A stretch of DNA of 64,000 nt from Pseudomonadota bacterium (GTDB lineage: Bacteria > Pseudomonadota > Alphaproteobacteria > Sphingomonadales > Sphingomonadaceae): assembly GCA_020160755.1 (NCBI GenBank), contig JAIUPN010000015.1:1-64000 (forward strand), written 5' to 3'. The translations under genes and the position numbers were made by a program. Positions 43,880-52,256 of the stretch are shown here, in pieces (the first letter of the stretch is position 1; each line of letters starts with the position of its first letter). Below the pieces are notes generated by a model, which was not told where the DNA came from, did no database searches, and saw only the letters and a program-made list of their open reading frames with translations.

Positions 43880-44455
43880 ATGACAGATGACACCGAAACG
43901 CCCGCCCCTCCCCCCGCCGACTGGGCACAGCAATTGCTGGACTTCTGGTTCGACGCGCACGGCATGGACGACTGGTACGGCGGCGGCCCCGAATTCGACG
44001 CCGAGGTCCGCGATCTCGCCGAAGGCTGGCACGAAGCGCTCCGCTCGCAGCCGCCCGCAAGCTTCCTCACCGATCCCGACACCGCGCTCGCCGCGGCGAT
44101 CCTGTTCGATCAGGTGCCGCGCAACCTGTTTCGCGGCCACGCCGATGCCTTTGCGACAGACGAGCTCGCGCGCGCGATCGCGCGCGGCATCGTCGCCAAC
44201 GGATGGGATCGGGGCTGGCCCGATGCGCGCCGCCAGTTCGCCTATCTTCCCTTCGAGCATAGCGAGGATATCGCCGACCAGCGCGAATCGCTGCGCCTGA
44301 TGGGCCAGCTCGCCGACCCGATGTTCGCCGATTTTGCCAAGAAGCATTTCGACATCATCGACCGCTTCGGCCGCTTCCCGCACCGCAACGAAGCGCTCGG
44401 CCGCACGAGCCGTGCCGACGAAGCCGCGGCGATAGAAGAGGGCAGGAATTGGTGA
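43880..44455 (+). CDS. DUF924-family protein
   Basis: 191-residue alpha-helical protein of the DUF924 family, distantly TPR-like. Typical blocks are LLDFWFDAHGMDDWYGG, AAILFDQVPRNLFRG, FAYLPFEHSEDIADQ and FGRFPHRNEALGR. Cytoplasmic; function unknown. A possible short operon with the PNPOx-like gene downstream (29 bp spacing). Confidence 0.9.
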   Translation: MTDDTETPAPPPADWAQQLLDFWFDAHGMDDWYGGGPEFDAEVRDLAEGWHEALRSQPPASFLTDPDTALAAAILFDQVPRNLFRGHADAFATDELARAIARGIVANGWDRGWPDARRQFAYLPFEHSEDIADQRESLRLMGQLADPMFADFAKKHFDIIDRFGRFPHRNEALGRTSRADEAAAIEEGRNW

Positions 44456-44483
44456 TAGGGCCGGTTCGACACGGAGAAGAGCC

Positions 44484-45047
44484 ATGGCCGAATTCACCGA
44501 CACGCTGACCGACAAGCATATCGCCTTCATCGAAAAGCAGCCGGTCTATTTCACCGCGACAGCAGCCGCCGATGCGCGCATCAACCTGTCGCCCAAGGGC
44601 TATGCCGACAGCTTCCGCATCCTGTCGGACCGGCAGGTCGCTTATCTCGACCTCGGTGGATCGGGGAACGAGACGCACGCGCACCTCGCCGCAGACGGGC
44701 GCATCACGATCATGTTCTGCGCCTTCGACCGCAGCGCGCTGATCCTGCGCATCTATGGCCGCGGCCGCCCCGTGCTGCCGCAGGATGCCGGGTGGGAAGC
44801 GCTCGCCGCGAACTTCAATCTGATCCCCGGCACGCGCCAGATCTTCGTCATCGACATCGAAAGCGTGCAGACGAGCTGCGGCTGGGGCGTGCCGATGATG
44901 GAATTGCAGCACGAGCGCGACACGCTGCAGAAATATCACCGTCAGGCCGACCGCGCGCTGTGGGTCGAAAAATTCCAGGGGCGCACAAAGAGTATCGACG
45001 GCCTGCCGACGCGCCCGACCGACCGTTTCATCGCGGGCGACGCCTGA
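44484..45047 (+). CDS. Pyridoxamine 5'-phosphate oxidase-like FMN-binding protein
   Basis: 187 residues of the split-barrel FMN-binding fold. Blocks INLSPKGYADSFRILSD, AYLDLGGSGNETHAHL and CGWGVPMMELQHERDTL are typical of the PNPOx-like family members with uncharacterised substrates. GGAGAAG precedes ATG. Stop overlaps the next ATG (TGATG), so it is translationally coupled to a DUF2007 gene. Confidence 0.85.
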   Translation: MAEFTDTLTDKHIAFIEKQPVYFTATAAADARINLSPKGYADSFRILSDRQVAYLDLGGSGNETHAHLAADGRITIMFCAFDRSALILRIYGRGRPVLPQDAGWEALAANFNLIPGTRQIFVIDIESVQTSCGWGVPMMELQHERDTLQKYHRQADRALWVEKFQGRTKSIDGLPTRPTDRFIAGDA

Positions 45048-45277
45048 TGCCGCTGGTCGAACTGGCGCGCCTCCCCAATGGCGCCGAGGCCGAATTGCTG
45101 CGCGGCCGCCTCGAAAGCGCGGGTGTTCATGCCGTCTGTTTCGATGCGGGCATGAATATCGCCGAAAGCGTCGGACTGCTCATCCCGGTGCGCATCATGG
45201 TGCTCGACGAGGACCTCGCCGAAGCGCAGGCGCTGATCGCCGAATTCGAGGCCGTCGGGAACGGAAACGCGGACTGA
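45047..45277 (+). CDS. DUF2007-type small signal-transduction protein
   Basis: 76 residues with the DUF2007 pattern LARLPNGAEAELLRGRLESAGVHAVCFD at the N terminus and VRIMVLDEDLAEAQALIAEFE at the C terminus. Family members are thought to be small PII-like signalling proteins. ATG overlaps the upstream TGA. Confidence 0.85.
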   Translation: MPLVELARLPNGAEAELLRGRLESAGVHAVCFDAGMNIAESVGLLIPVRIMVLDEDLAEAQALIAEFEAVGNGNAD

Positions 45278-45295
45278 GCGCTTGAAAAGCAAGTC

Positions 45296-46003
45296 ATGAT
45301 CAAGGTCGCCAGTTACAATATGCGCAAGGGCATCGGGCTCGACCGCCGCCGCGATCCCGGCCGGGTGCTCTCGGTGCTGCGCGAACTCGATGCCGATATC
45401 GTCGCGCTGCAAGAGGCCGACCGCCGTTTCGGCACGCGCGCGAGCGCGATCCCGCCGCACATGTTCGAAGAGCATAGCGACTATGTCCCGGTCGACCTGC
45501 TCGACGGCCGCCCTTACGCGATCGGCTGGCATGGCAATGCGCTGCTCGTCCGCAAGGGCGCCGAGGTCGAGGAAAGCCACGCGCTCCACCTGCCGACGCT
45601 CGAACCGCGCGGCGCGGTGGCGGCGACCGTCCGCATCGGCGACACGCGGCTTCGCGTCGTCGGCATGCATCTCGACATTTCGGGCTTGCGCCGCCGCCAG
45701 CAGGCGCGCGCAATCCTGAACCACGTCGCCGAGGGCGAAGATCTGCCGACGATCCTGATGGGCGATTGCAACGAATGGCGTGCAACGGGCGGCTGCCTGT
45801 CCGATTTCGGCGCGCACCACCGGCCGGTCGACACCGGCCACAGCTTTCACAGTCGCCGCCCGGTCGCCCGGCTCGACCGCATCTTCGCGACCCCCGATCT
45901 CGAGGCGGTCGACGCCGGGGTGCATCGGAGCGCGCTCGCGGCACGCGCATCGGACCATCTGCCGATCTGGGCGCGGTTCAGGACGGTCGCCGATCCTGCC
46001 TAA
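45296..46003 (+). CDS. Endonuclease/exonuclease/phosphatase-family hydrolase
   Basis: 235-residue cytoplasmic EEP protein: SYNMRKGIGLDRRRDPGRV at the N terminus, ALQEADRRFG (catalytic Glu), VVGMHLDISGLRRRQQ, MGDCNEW (Asn) and ASDHLPIWA (catalytic His). Unlike the EEP protein at 37052 it has no export signal. Part of the same plus-strand gene string as DUF2007. Substrate unknown. Confidence 0.88.
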   Translation: MIKVASYNMRKGIGLDRRRDPGRVLSVLRELDADIVALQEADRRFGTRASAIPPHMFEEHSDYVPVDLLDGRPYAIGWHGNALLVRKGAEVEESHALHLPTLEPRGAVAATVRIGDTRLRVVGMHLDISGLRRRQQARAILNHVAEGEDLPTILMGDCNEWRATGGCLSDFGAHHRPVDTGHSFHSRRPVARLDRIFATPDLEAVDAGVHRSALAARASDHLPIWARFRTVADPA

Positions 46004-46108
46004 AATTTAGGCAATCCCCTGCTGCACCTGCCCAGCGAACGACCGATTCTTCGCTGTGCCGCTTCAAAACCGTCACAAAATGTTAACTTTCGCACGCCCG
46101 GCGCAATC

Positions 46109-46124
46109 TGGCACGGCTGTTGCA
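46109..46124 (+). promoter_or_regulatory. Sigma-54 promoter of glnK-amtB
   Basis: TGGCACGGCTGTTGCA matches the sigma-54 consensus (TGGCACG-N4-TTGCW) in full, with the GG/GC elements in correct spacing, 35 bases before the glnK start. It predicts nitrogen-controlled, NtrC-dependent transcription. A TGCACC half-site near 46022 could be part of an enhancer. Confidence 0.9.
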
Positions 46125-46158
46125 GTGCAACATGGTGCCATTAGCAAAAGGGGGCGTC

Positions 46159-46497
46159 ATGAAGCTGATCCTGGCCATCATTAAACCATTCAAGCTCGAC
46201 GAGGTGCGCGAGGCGCTCACCGGTCTGGGCATCGCCGGCATGACCGTGACCGAGGTCAAGGGGTTCGGCCGGCAAAAGGGGCAGACCGAAATCTACCGCG
46301 GCGCCGAATATGCGACCAACATGGTGCCGAAGGTGAAGATCGAGCTCGTCTGCGACGACGCGCTCGCACCACGGGTCGTCGAAACGCTCCAGCAAAGCGC
46401 CGGCACCGGCTCGATCGGCGACGGCAAGATCTTCGTCCTCGACGTGGGTCAGGCCGTGCGCATCCGCACCGGCGAGACCGGCGAGGCGGCTCTGTAA
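46159..46497 (+). CDS. glnK: Nitrogen regulatory PII protein GlnK
   Basis: 112 residues, the canonical PII length. Tyr51 in the T-loop (EYATNMVPKVKIE region) is the uridylylation site; MKLILAIIKPFKLDEVREAL and GDGKIFVLDVGQAVRIRTGE are family signatures. GlnK binds AmtB and blocks ammonium uptake under nitrogen excess. ATG46159 is preferred over an upstream ATG because of AAAGGGGG and because it restores the exact PII length. It is transcribed from a sigma-54 promoter and is coupled to amtB. Confidence 0.96.
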   Translation: MKLILAIIKPFKLDEVREALTGLGIAGMTVTEVKGFGRQKGQTEIYRGAEYATNMVPKVKIELVCDDALAPRVVETLQQSAGTGSIGDGKIFVLDVGQAVRIRTGETGEAAL

Positions 46498-46514
46498 TGA
46501 CGAAGGGGGAAAAT

Positions 46515-47879
<1,365 letters not shown>

Positions 47880-47969
47880 CAACGAGACAGGATACCCGTC
47901 GCCGCACGCTCTCTCTCCTTTCAAACGGCGGCGGCGGGGTCCTCACCAGGTTCCTCCTGCGAACCACTG

Positions 47970-47995
47970 GCCGGGGCTTGCCCCGGCCTTTTTTG
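47970..47995 (+). terminator. Rho-independent terminator of glnK-amtB
   Basis: ggccgggg-cttg-ccccggcc hairpin followed by six T, 90 bases downstream of amtB. Confidence 0.93.
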
Positions 47996-48136
47996 TCACT
48001 TTCTTACTGTGGCTGGCGTGCAACATGTCGCGACCATTGTTTCGCGCAATATTCATGCGTCATTGCGTAATGGAAACAAGAGGCGCACCTTCTCCGGCGG
48101 ACCAACGCAAGATTGGCCATCAGGAGGAGGATAACC

Positions 48137-50500
48137 ATGTACGCACGTGCACATATGCTCGCGGGCCTGTCGCTGCTCGCGCTGACGATCAGCGCTCCAG
48201 CAGCGGCGCAAAACGCCCCGGCCGACGAAGACAGCAACATCATCATCGTCACCGCGACCAAGCGGGACGCCAATCTTCAGGACATCCCGTTCTCGATTAA
48301 CGCGCAGACTGCGGAGGATATCCAGAAATCGGGGGCGGTGACGCTCGAGGATCTCTCGCGCAACGTCGCGGGGCTATCGGTCCAGAATCTCGGGCCCGGC
48401 CAGAGCCAGGTATCGGTGCGCGGCGTCTCCGCGGGCCAGGTCGTGCGCGACCAGCCGGGGGTCAAGGAACAGGTCGGCGTCTATCTCGACGAAAGCGTGA
48501 TCTCGCTCTCGCTCTTCACCCCCGACATCGACCTTTACGACCTCAACCGCGTCGAAACACTACGCGGTCCGCAGGGAACGCTCTTCGGCTCGGGCTCGGT
48601 CGGCGGCACGATCCGCTACATCACCAACCAGCCGAAGCTCGGCACGACGGAAGGCAGCGTCGAGGCGAATCTCAACCTTGTCGACGGCGACGATTTCGGC
48701 GGGCACCTCAAAGGCGCGATCAATGTCCCGATGGGCGACAAGGCGGCGATCCGCGCGGTCGGTTATTACACGCGCTACGGCGGCTTCATCAACGCGATCG
48801 GCCCGGCGGGCAAGGACGATATCAACAGCGGCGAACGCTATGGCGGGCGCATCGCGCTGACCTTCGAGCCGACCGACAATATCTCGATCACTCCGCGCAT
48901 CGTGTATCAAAAGGTCAAGGCCGACGGCTTCAACCGGCAAGACATCTACAATCTCTATGCCAACCGGTTCACGACGACGCGCCCGCAGGTGACGTTCGAC
49001 GAGCGCGAGCAATATCTGCTGCTCCGCGAGTCGTTCGAGGACGAAACGCTGATCGCCGACCTCAAGCTCGACGTCGCCCTCGATGGCGTCAAGGTGACCG
49101 CGGTGACCAGCTATACCAACCGCGACATCCTCGTCAGCCGCGATGCAAGCGCGCTTACCGGTTCGGTGTCGGTCGACCTCGGCTTCCCCACCGCGGGCGT
49201 GCTGTTGCCATCGAACCTCCTCGACACGACCGATCTCAAAAGCTTCACCCAGGAAGTGCGGCTCGCGTCGGATTATGACAGCCCCTTCCAGTGGGTGTTC
49301 GGCGGCTTTTATTCCAGCACCGATCGCTTCTATCGTCAGCGGCTGCCGACCCCGGGCTATGATGCCGTTACCGATGCGACGCTCGGCGCGGGAACGTCGG
49401 CGGCGGTTGCGAACGGTTTCCCGGCCAACTCGCCCTATAATGCCGACCTGCCCTACGACATCAAGCAGCTCGCGATCTTCGGCGAAGGCACCTATTCGAT
49501 CACCGACGCCTTCGACGTGACGGTCGGGGGCCGCTATTACGACTTCCTCGAAACCCGCCGCTTCGTCACCGGCGGGTTGTTTGCCAACGGCGACCGCCGC
49601 CGCGACAAGACGCGATCGAACGGCATCAGCCCGCGCCTGCTGCTTAGCTATGACGTCGCCGACAATGTGTCGATCAACGCGCAGGCGTCGAAGGGATTCC
49701 GCCTCGGCGGGGTCAACGATCCCCTGAACCTGCCACTCTGCTCGCCCGGAGACGCCGCGCTGTTCGGCGGTTTTCAGGACTATGACGACGAAACGCTGTG
49801 GAACTACGAGCTCGGCGTCAAGTCGCAAGGCCGCGGCTTCACCTTCAACGCGGCGGGTTTCTACAACGACATCAAGAACCTCCAGGTCACGCTCGACGCC
49901 GGGACCTGTTCATCGCGCATCGTCTTCAACGTGCCCAAGGCGCATTCGATGGGGGTCGAATTCGAACTCGGGCTGTCGCCGGTCGACGGGCTCGATCTCA
50001 ACCTGTCGGGAAGCCTGATCGAGGCCGAATTCGACACAACGCTACCCGGCGCACTCACCGCCGCAACGGGGATCCGCGAGGGGAACCGCCTGCCGTCGGT
50101 GCCCAAGTTCCAGCTGTCGGCGTCGGGCAGCTATGAATTCCCGGTGTCGGACAGCGCGTCGGCGTATCTTTCCGCCTCTTTCCAGCATGTCGGAACGCGC
50201 TATACCCAACCGGCCGATCAGGAAAACAACCCGCGCACGTTCGTCCACGGACTGCCGTTCGGCGGCGCCCCGGCGAACGCCGCGACGACCGTCAATCTGC
50301 AGCTTCCCGACTATCAGCTGGTCAATCTCAGCGCAGGCGTCGATTTCGAAAACGGGCTGTCGCTGATCGCCTATGTCAACAATGTCTTCGACGAAAATGC
50401 GCTGCTGTCGTTCGACCGCGAACGCGGCGGTCGGGCGCGTCTCGGCTATACGGTAGGCCAGCCGCGCACCTTCGGCATTACCGCGCGCAAGACGTTCTAG
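48137..50500 (+). CDS. TonB-dependent outer membrane receptor
   Basis: 787 residues. Signal peptide LAGLSLLALTISAPAAAQ, TonB box region IIIVTATKRD, plug segment with NLQDIPFSINAQTAEDI and VETLRGPQGTLFGSGSVGGTIRYI, barrel ending in GITARKTF. AGGAGGAGG precedes ATG48137, fixing the start. Differs in sequence from the sulfur-cluster receptor. No sigma/anti-sigma or enzyme genes flank it, so the substrate cannot be guessed; it sits between amtB and a candidate small RNA. Confidence 0.93.
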   Translation: MYARAHMLAGLSLLALTISAPAAAQNAPADEDSNIIIVTATKRDANLQDIPFSINAQTAEDIQKSGAVTLEDLSRNVAGLSVQNLGPGQSQVSVRGVSAGQVVRDQPGVKEQVGVYLDESVISLSLFTPDIDLYDLNRVETLRGPQGTLFGSGSVGGTIRYITNQPKLGTTEGSVEANLNLVDGDDFGGHLKGAINVPMGDKAAIRAVGYYTRYGGFINAIGPAGKDDINSGERYGGRIALTFEPTDNISITPRIVYQKVKADGFNRQDIYNLYANRFTTTRPQVTFDEREQYLLLRESFEDETLIADLKLDVALDGVKVTAVTSYTNRDILVSRDASALTGSVSVDLGFPTAGVLLPSNLLDTTDLKSFTQEVRLASDYDSPFQWVFGGFYSSTDRFYRQRLPTPGYDAVTDATLGAGTSAAVANGFPANSPYNADLPYDIKQLAIFGEGTYSITDAFDVTVGGRYYDFLETRRFVTGGLFANGDRRRDKTRSNGISPRLLLSYDVADNVSINAQASKGFRLGGVNDPLNLPLCSPGDAALFGGFQDYDDETLWNYELGVKSQGRGFTFNAAGFYNDIKNLQVTLDAGTCSSRIVFNVPKAHSMGVEFELGLSPVDGLDLNLSGSLIEAEFDTTLPGALTAATGIREGNRLPSVPKFQLSASGSYEFPVSDSASAYLSASFQHVGTRYTQPADQENNPRTFVHGLPFGGAPANAATTVNLQLPDYQLVNLSAGVDFENGLSLIAYVNNVFDENALLSFDRERGGRARLGYTVGQPRTFGITARKTF

Positions 50501-50508
50501 CCGACCGG

Positions 50509-50545
50509 GAAAGGGGCCGGATGTGACGGCGTTCCGGTCCCTTTC
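50509..50545 (+). terminator. Hairpin after second TonB receptor
   Basis: Arms gaaaggggccgg (50509-50520) and ccggtccctttc (50534-50545), one wobble, 8 bases after the stop. The T-run is weak. Confidence 0.6.
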
Positions 50546-50555
50546 TACCCGCTGA

Positions 50556-50582
50556 AATGCTGCACAAATTTTGTGCAGCATT
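50556..50582. promoter_or_regulatory. 27-bp perfect dyad (NtrC-like spacing)
   Basis: Arms aatgctgcacaaa and tttgtgcagcatt around a single central t. The core TGCAC-N7-GTGCA equals the half-site spacing of the NtrC consensus (TGCACC-N5-GGTGCA), although the inner C/G are A/T here. It lies about 56 bases upstream of the predicted start of a small RNA. Alternative: an AT-rich hairpin with no regulatory role. Confidence 0.5.
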
Positions 50583-50591
50583 GCCGCAATT

Positions 50592-50618
50592 TTGCCCTTT
50601 TCAACATGACATTAATAT
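50592..50618 (+). promoter_or_regulatory. Possible sigma-70 promoter of small RNA
   Basis: ttgccc (50592-50597) and taatat (50613-50618) are spaced 15 bases, slightly short. The -10 element matches 4 of 6 bases. Predicted start near 50625. Confidence 0.4.
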
Positions 50619-50624
50619 GGCATT

Positions 50625-50698
50625 CATTGCGTCAACAGTTTCAGGAGGGGAGAGCCTGAAAGGCTGGGCCGGGACGAAAGTTCCGGCCCTCTTTTTTT
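50625..50698 (+). ncRNA. Candidate free-standing small RNA with SD-like loop
   Basis: A compact two-hairpin module lies in the gap between a plus-strand TonB receptor gene and a minus-strand gene, so it belongs to neither. Hairpin 1 is tttcagg (50639-50645) with cctgaaa (50655-50661) and a loop containing AGGGGAGAG. Hairpin 2 is a 10-bp stem gggccgggac/gttccggccc (one wobble) with a gaaa tetraloop, followed by tc and seven T, a textbook terminator. No initiated reading frame is present. Length about 70-75 bases. The exposed purine-rich loop could pair with pyrimidine-rich mRNA sites; targets unknown. Confidence 0.5.
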
Positions 50699-50734
50699 GT
50701 GCGCAGCAAAAGTGCTCTCCAAAATCGGCAGTTT

Positions 50735-51223
50735 TCAGGGTCTTGTGCGCCGATAGCGCAGCATGGCAAAGACGCGCCAGCTGCCATCTTCCTGCAACAC
50801 CGAATCGTTCACGACGAGCGTTCCGTCGATCTCGAGGTGATAGGTCGAGCGGCCAATCTCGACGTCGGCGCTGCCCCAATGCGTCCACCATTTTGCCGCG
50901 TTCATGCCGCCCGCGACAGCGCGCGTCCGGCCTGTGCTGTCGGTCCAGTTTCCGCGCACGCGCCGCTTCGCATCGAACACGTAATCTGCCTCGGCCGAAT
51001 AGGTCATCGGCGGCGTTCCCGCGACGCGCAGATGATAGGCGAGCCTGGTCGCCCCCGCCGCGCCCGGCGTGATGTCGAGCGTCGCAGTCGCGGGCTTGCC
51101 GAACGCCTGCCCCTCCCCGACCCAGCTACCATGCCAGGCAGCGAGTGTCGGGGCCGGCGACGGAGCTTCGGCGGGCGCCGCCGGTGCCGCCAGCACCGCC
51201 ACCGCCCACCAGGGCGGCGTCAT
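50735..51223 (-). CDS. Hypothetical exported protein (lipocalin/DUF1579-like)
   Basis: 162 residues with a hydrophobic N terminus (MTPPWWAVAVLAAPAAPAEA) and a beta-rich remainder containing GSWVGEGQAFGKPATATL, YHLRVAGTPPMTYSAEADYVFD, NDSVLQEDGSWRVFAMLRYRR. The pattern of a small anti-parallel barrel is suggestive but I cannot assign a family. ATG overlaps the stop of the upstream VOC gene (ATGA), so they form one operon. Confidence 0.6.
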   Translation of the reverse strand: MTPPWWAVAVLAAPAAPAEAPSPAPTLAAWHGSWVGEGQAFGKPATATLDITPGAAGATRLAYHLRVAGTPPMTYSAEADYVFDAKRRVRGNWTDSTGRTRAVAGGMNAAKWWTHWGSADVEIGRSTYHLEIDGTLVVNDSVLQEDGSWRVFAMLRYRRTRP

Positions 51224-51594
51224 GCCGCCATCTCGGATTGCGAAAACATGAAGGCATTGCCGTCGAGGTCATAGAAGGTGAGCAATTTCACCAGCCCCGG
51301 TATATGCTGGATATCGCCGTCCTGCCGCACGCCCTCGGCATCGAGATGCGCCTTGGCCTCAGCGATATCGGCGACCTCGAACACATTGGTCGCGCCGCCA
51401 CCCTGCACCACGCTCTCGACCTGGCTGAGGCCGATATTGACCCCCGCCATCGGGGTTTTCATTTCGCACCAGCCGATCTCGTCGGCGCGGTAGAGCAGCT
51501 CGCACTGCATCACCCGCTCGTACCAGGCGATCGACGCGGTCATGTCCTTGACCCCCATCGAACAGGTCAGCTCGGATCCGATCTTGAGCGCCAT
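51220..51594 (-). CDS. VOC/glyoxalase-superfamily protein
   Basis: 124-residue vicinal-oxygen-chelate domain protein. Blocks MTASIAWYERVMQCELLYRADEIGWCEMKTP and LTFYDLDGNAFMFSQ with the C-terminal metal-site Asn-x-Phe are typical. It may be a lactoylglutathione lyase-like or dioxygenase-like enzyme or a resistance protein; specificity unknown. GGAGG lies 7 bases upstream of ATG51594. Divergent from a winged-helix regulator that likely controls it. Confidence 0.82.
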   Translation of the reverse strand: MALKIGSELTCSMGVKDMTASIAWYERVMQCELLYRADEIGWCEMKTPMAGVNIGLSQVESVVQGGGATNVFEVADIAEAKAHLDAEGVRQDGDIQHIPGLVKLLTFYDLDGNAFMFSQSEMAA

Positions 51595-51674
51595 GCCATT
51601 CCTCCCTTTTTCGTAGCATTCGACCGGACGGAGAATCGCACGGTCCATATCGCTTGCCTCTACAGTCTGGTTTG

Positions 51675-51680
51675 TATAGT
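51675..51680 (+). promoter_or_regulatory. -10 element of regulator gene, probable leaderless start
   Basis: TATAGT (5 of 6 matches to TATAAT) lies 9 bases before ATG51690, leaving almost no 5' UTR, and no ribosome binding site is present. A -35-like ttgcct is at 51654-51659. Confidence 0.45.
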
Positions 51681-51689
51681 TAGTTGCAA

Positions 51690-52232
51690 ATGCCGTCAAC
51701 CGCGCCCGACCCTCTGCTCGTCCAGCTCGGCAGCCATCGCTGGCTGGTGCCGCTGCTCGCCGACCTCGCGACGCACAAGGGTGCGCGCTTCGTCGAGCTG
51801 ATCCACCGGCTGGAGCTGCCCCGCGACAGCTGCGTACGAACGCTGGAGGCCGCGGCGGCGATCGGCTGGGTCGAGCGCAACCCCGGCCACGGCCATCCAC
51901 TCCGCCCCGAATATATCCTGACCGAAGCAGGCGCGGCCGCCGCCGCGCGCGCCGCGACGATTGCCGAGGCGCAGAGCGCGATCGGCCTGCCGCCCGGTGC
52001 CGCGACGCGCTGGGGTCTGCCGCTGGTTGCCGGGATCGGCGCGGGTCACGACCGGTTCAACGCCCTCTCGCGCCTGCTCGCCCCCGCCACCCCGCGGGCG
52101 CTGTCGCAGGGGTTGACTGCGCTTGGCCAGCACGGGCTGGTAACGCGCCACGTGCTCGATTTGCGGCCGCCGGCCAGCCGCTATGATTTAACGCGGACCG
52201 GCGCGCTGCTCGCAGCAGCTTGCGCTCAGTGA
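51690..52232 (+). CDS. Winged-helix (HxlR-like) transcriptional regulator
   Basis: 180 residues containing two winged-helix-like halves: LGSHRWLVPLLADLATHKGARFVELIHRLELPRDSCVRTLEAAAAIGWVERN and RFNALSRLLAPATPRALSQGLTALGQHGLVTRHVLDLRPPASRYDLTRTG. Both have the HxlR/MarR-like pattern, so the protein may be an internally duplicated winged-helix regulator. The divergent VOC operon is the probable target. Confidence 0.75.
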   Translation: MPSTAPDPLLVQLGSHRWLVPLLADLATHKGARFVELIHRLELPRDSCVRTLEAAAAIGWVERNPGHGHPLRPEYILTEAGAAAAARAATIAEAQSAIGLPPGAATRWGLPLVAGIGAGHDRFNALSRLLAPATPRALSQGLTALGQHGLVTRHVLDLRPPASRYDLTRTGALLAAACAQ

Positions 52233-52233
52233 A

Positions 52234-52251
52234 CCCCGGCTTTGGCCGGGG
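52234..52251. terminator. Hairpin between convergent regulator and GMC genes
   Basis: ccccggc-tttg-gccgggg, perfect 7-bp stem, in the 24-bp gap of two convergent genes; serves either side though without a long T-run. Confidence 0.6.
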
Positions 52252-52256
52252 CGCAG

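Noticed and set aside
50611..50630. Sigma-54 promoter TGGCA...TTGC before the small RNA
   Set aside because: GG and GC are separated by 8 bases instead of 10, so it does not fit sigma-54 spacing.
50557..51072. Protein-coding frame over the small RNA and beyond
   Set aside because: No ribosome binding site, low-complexity Arg/Ser-rich translation, antisense to the gene at 50735-51223.
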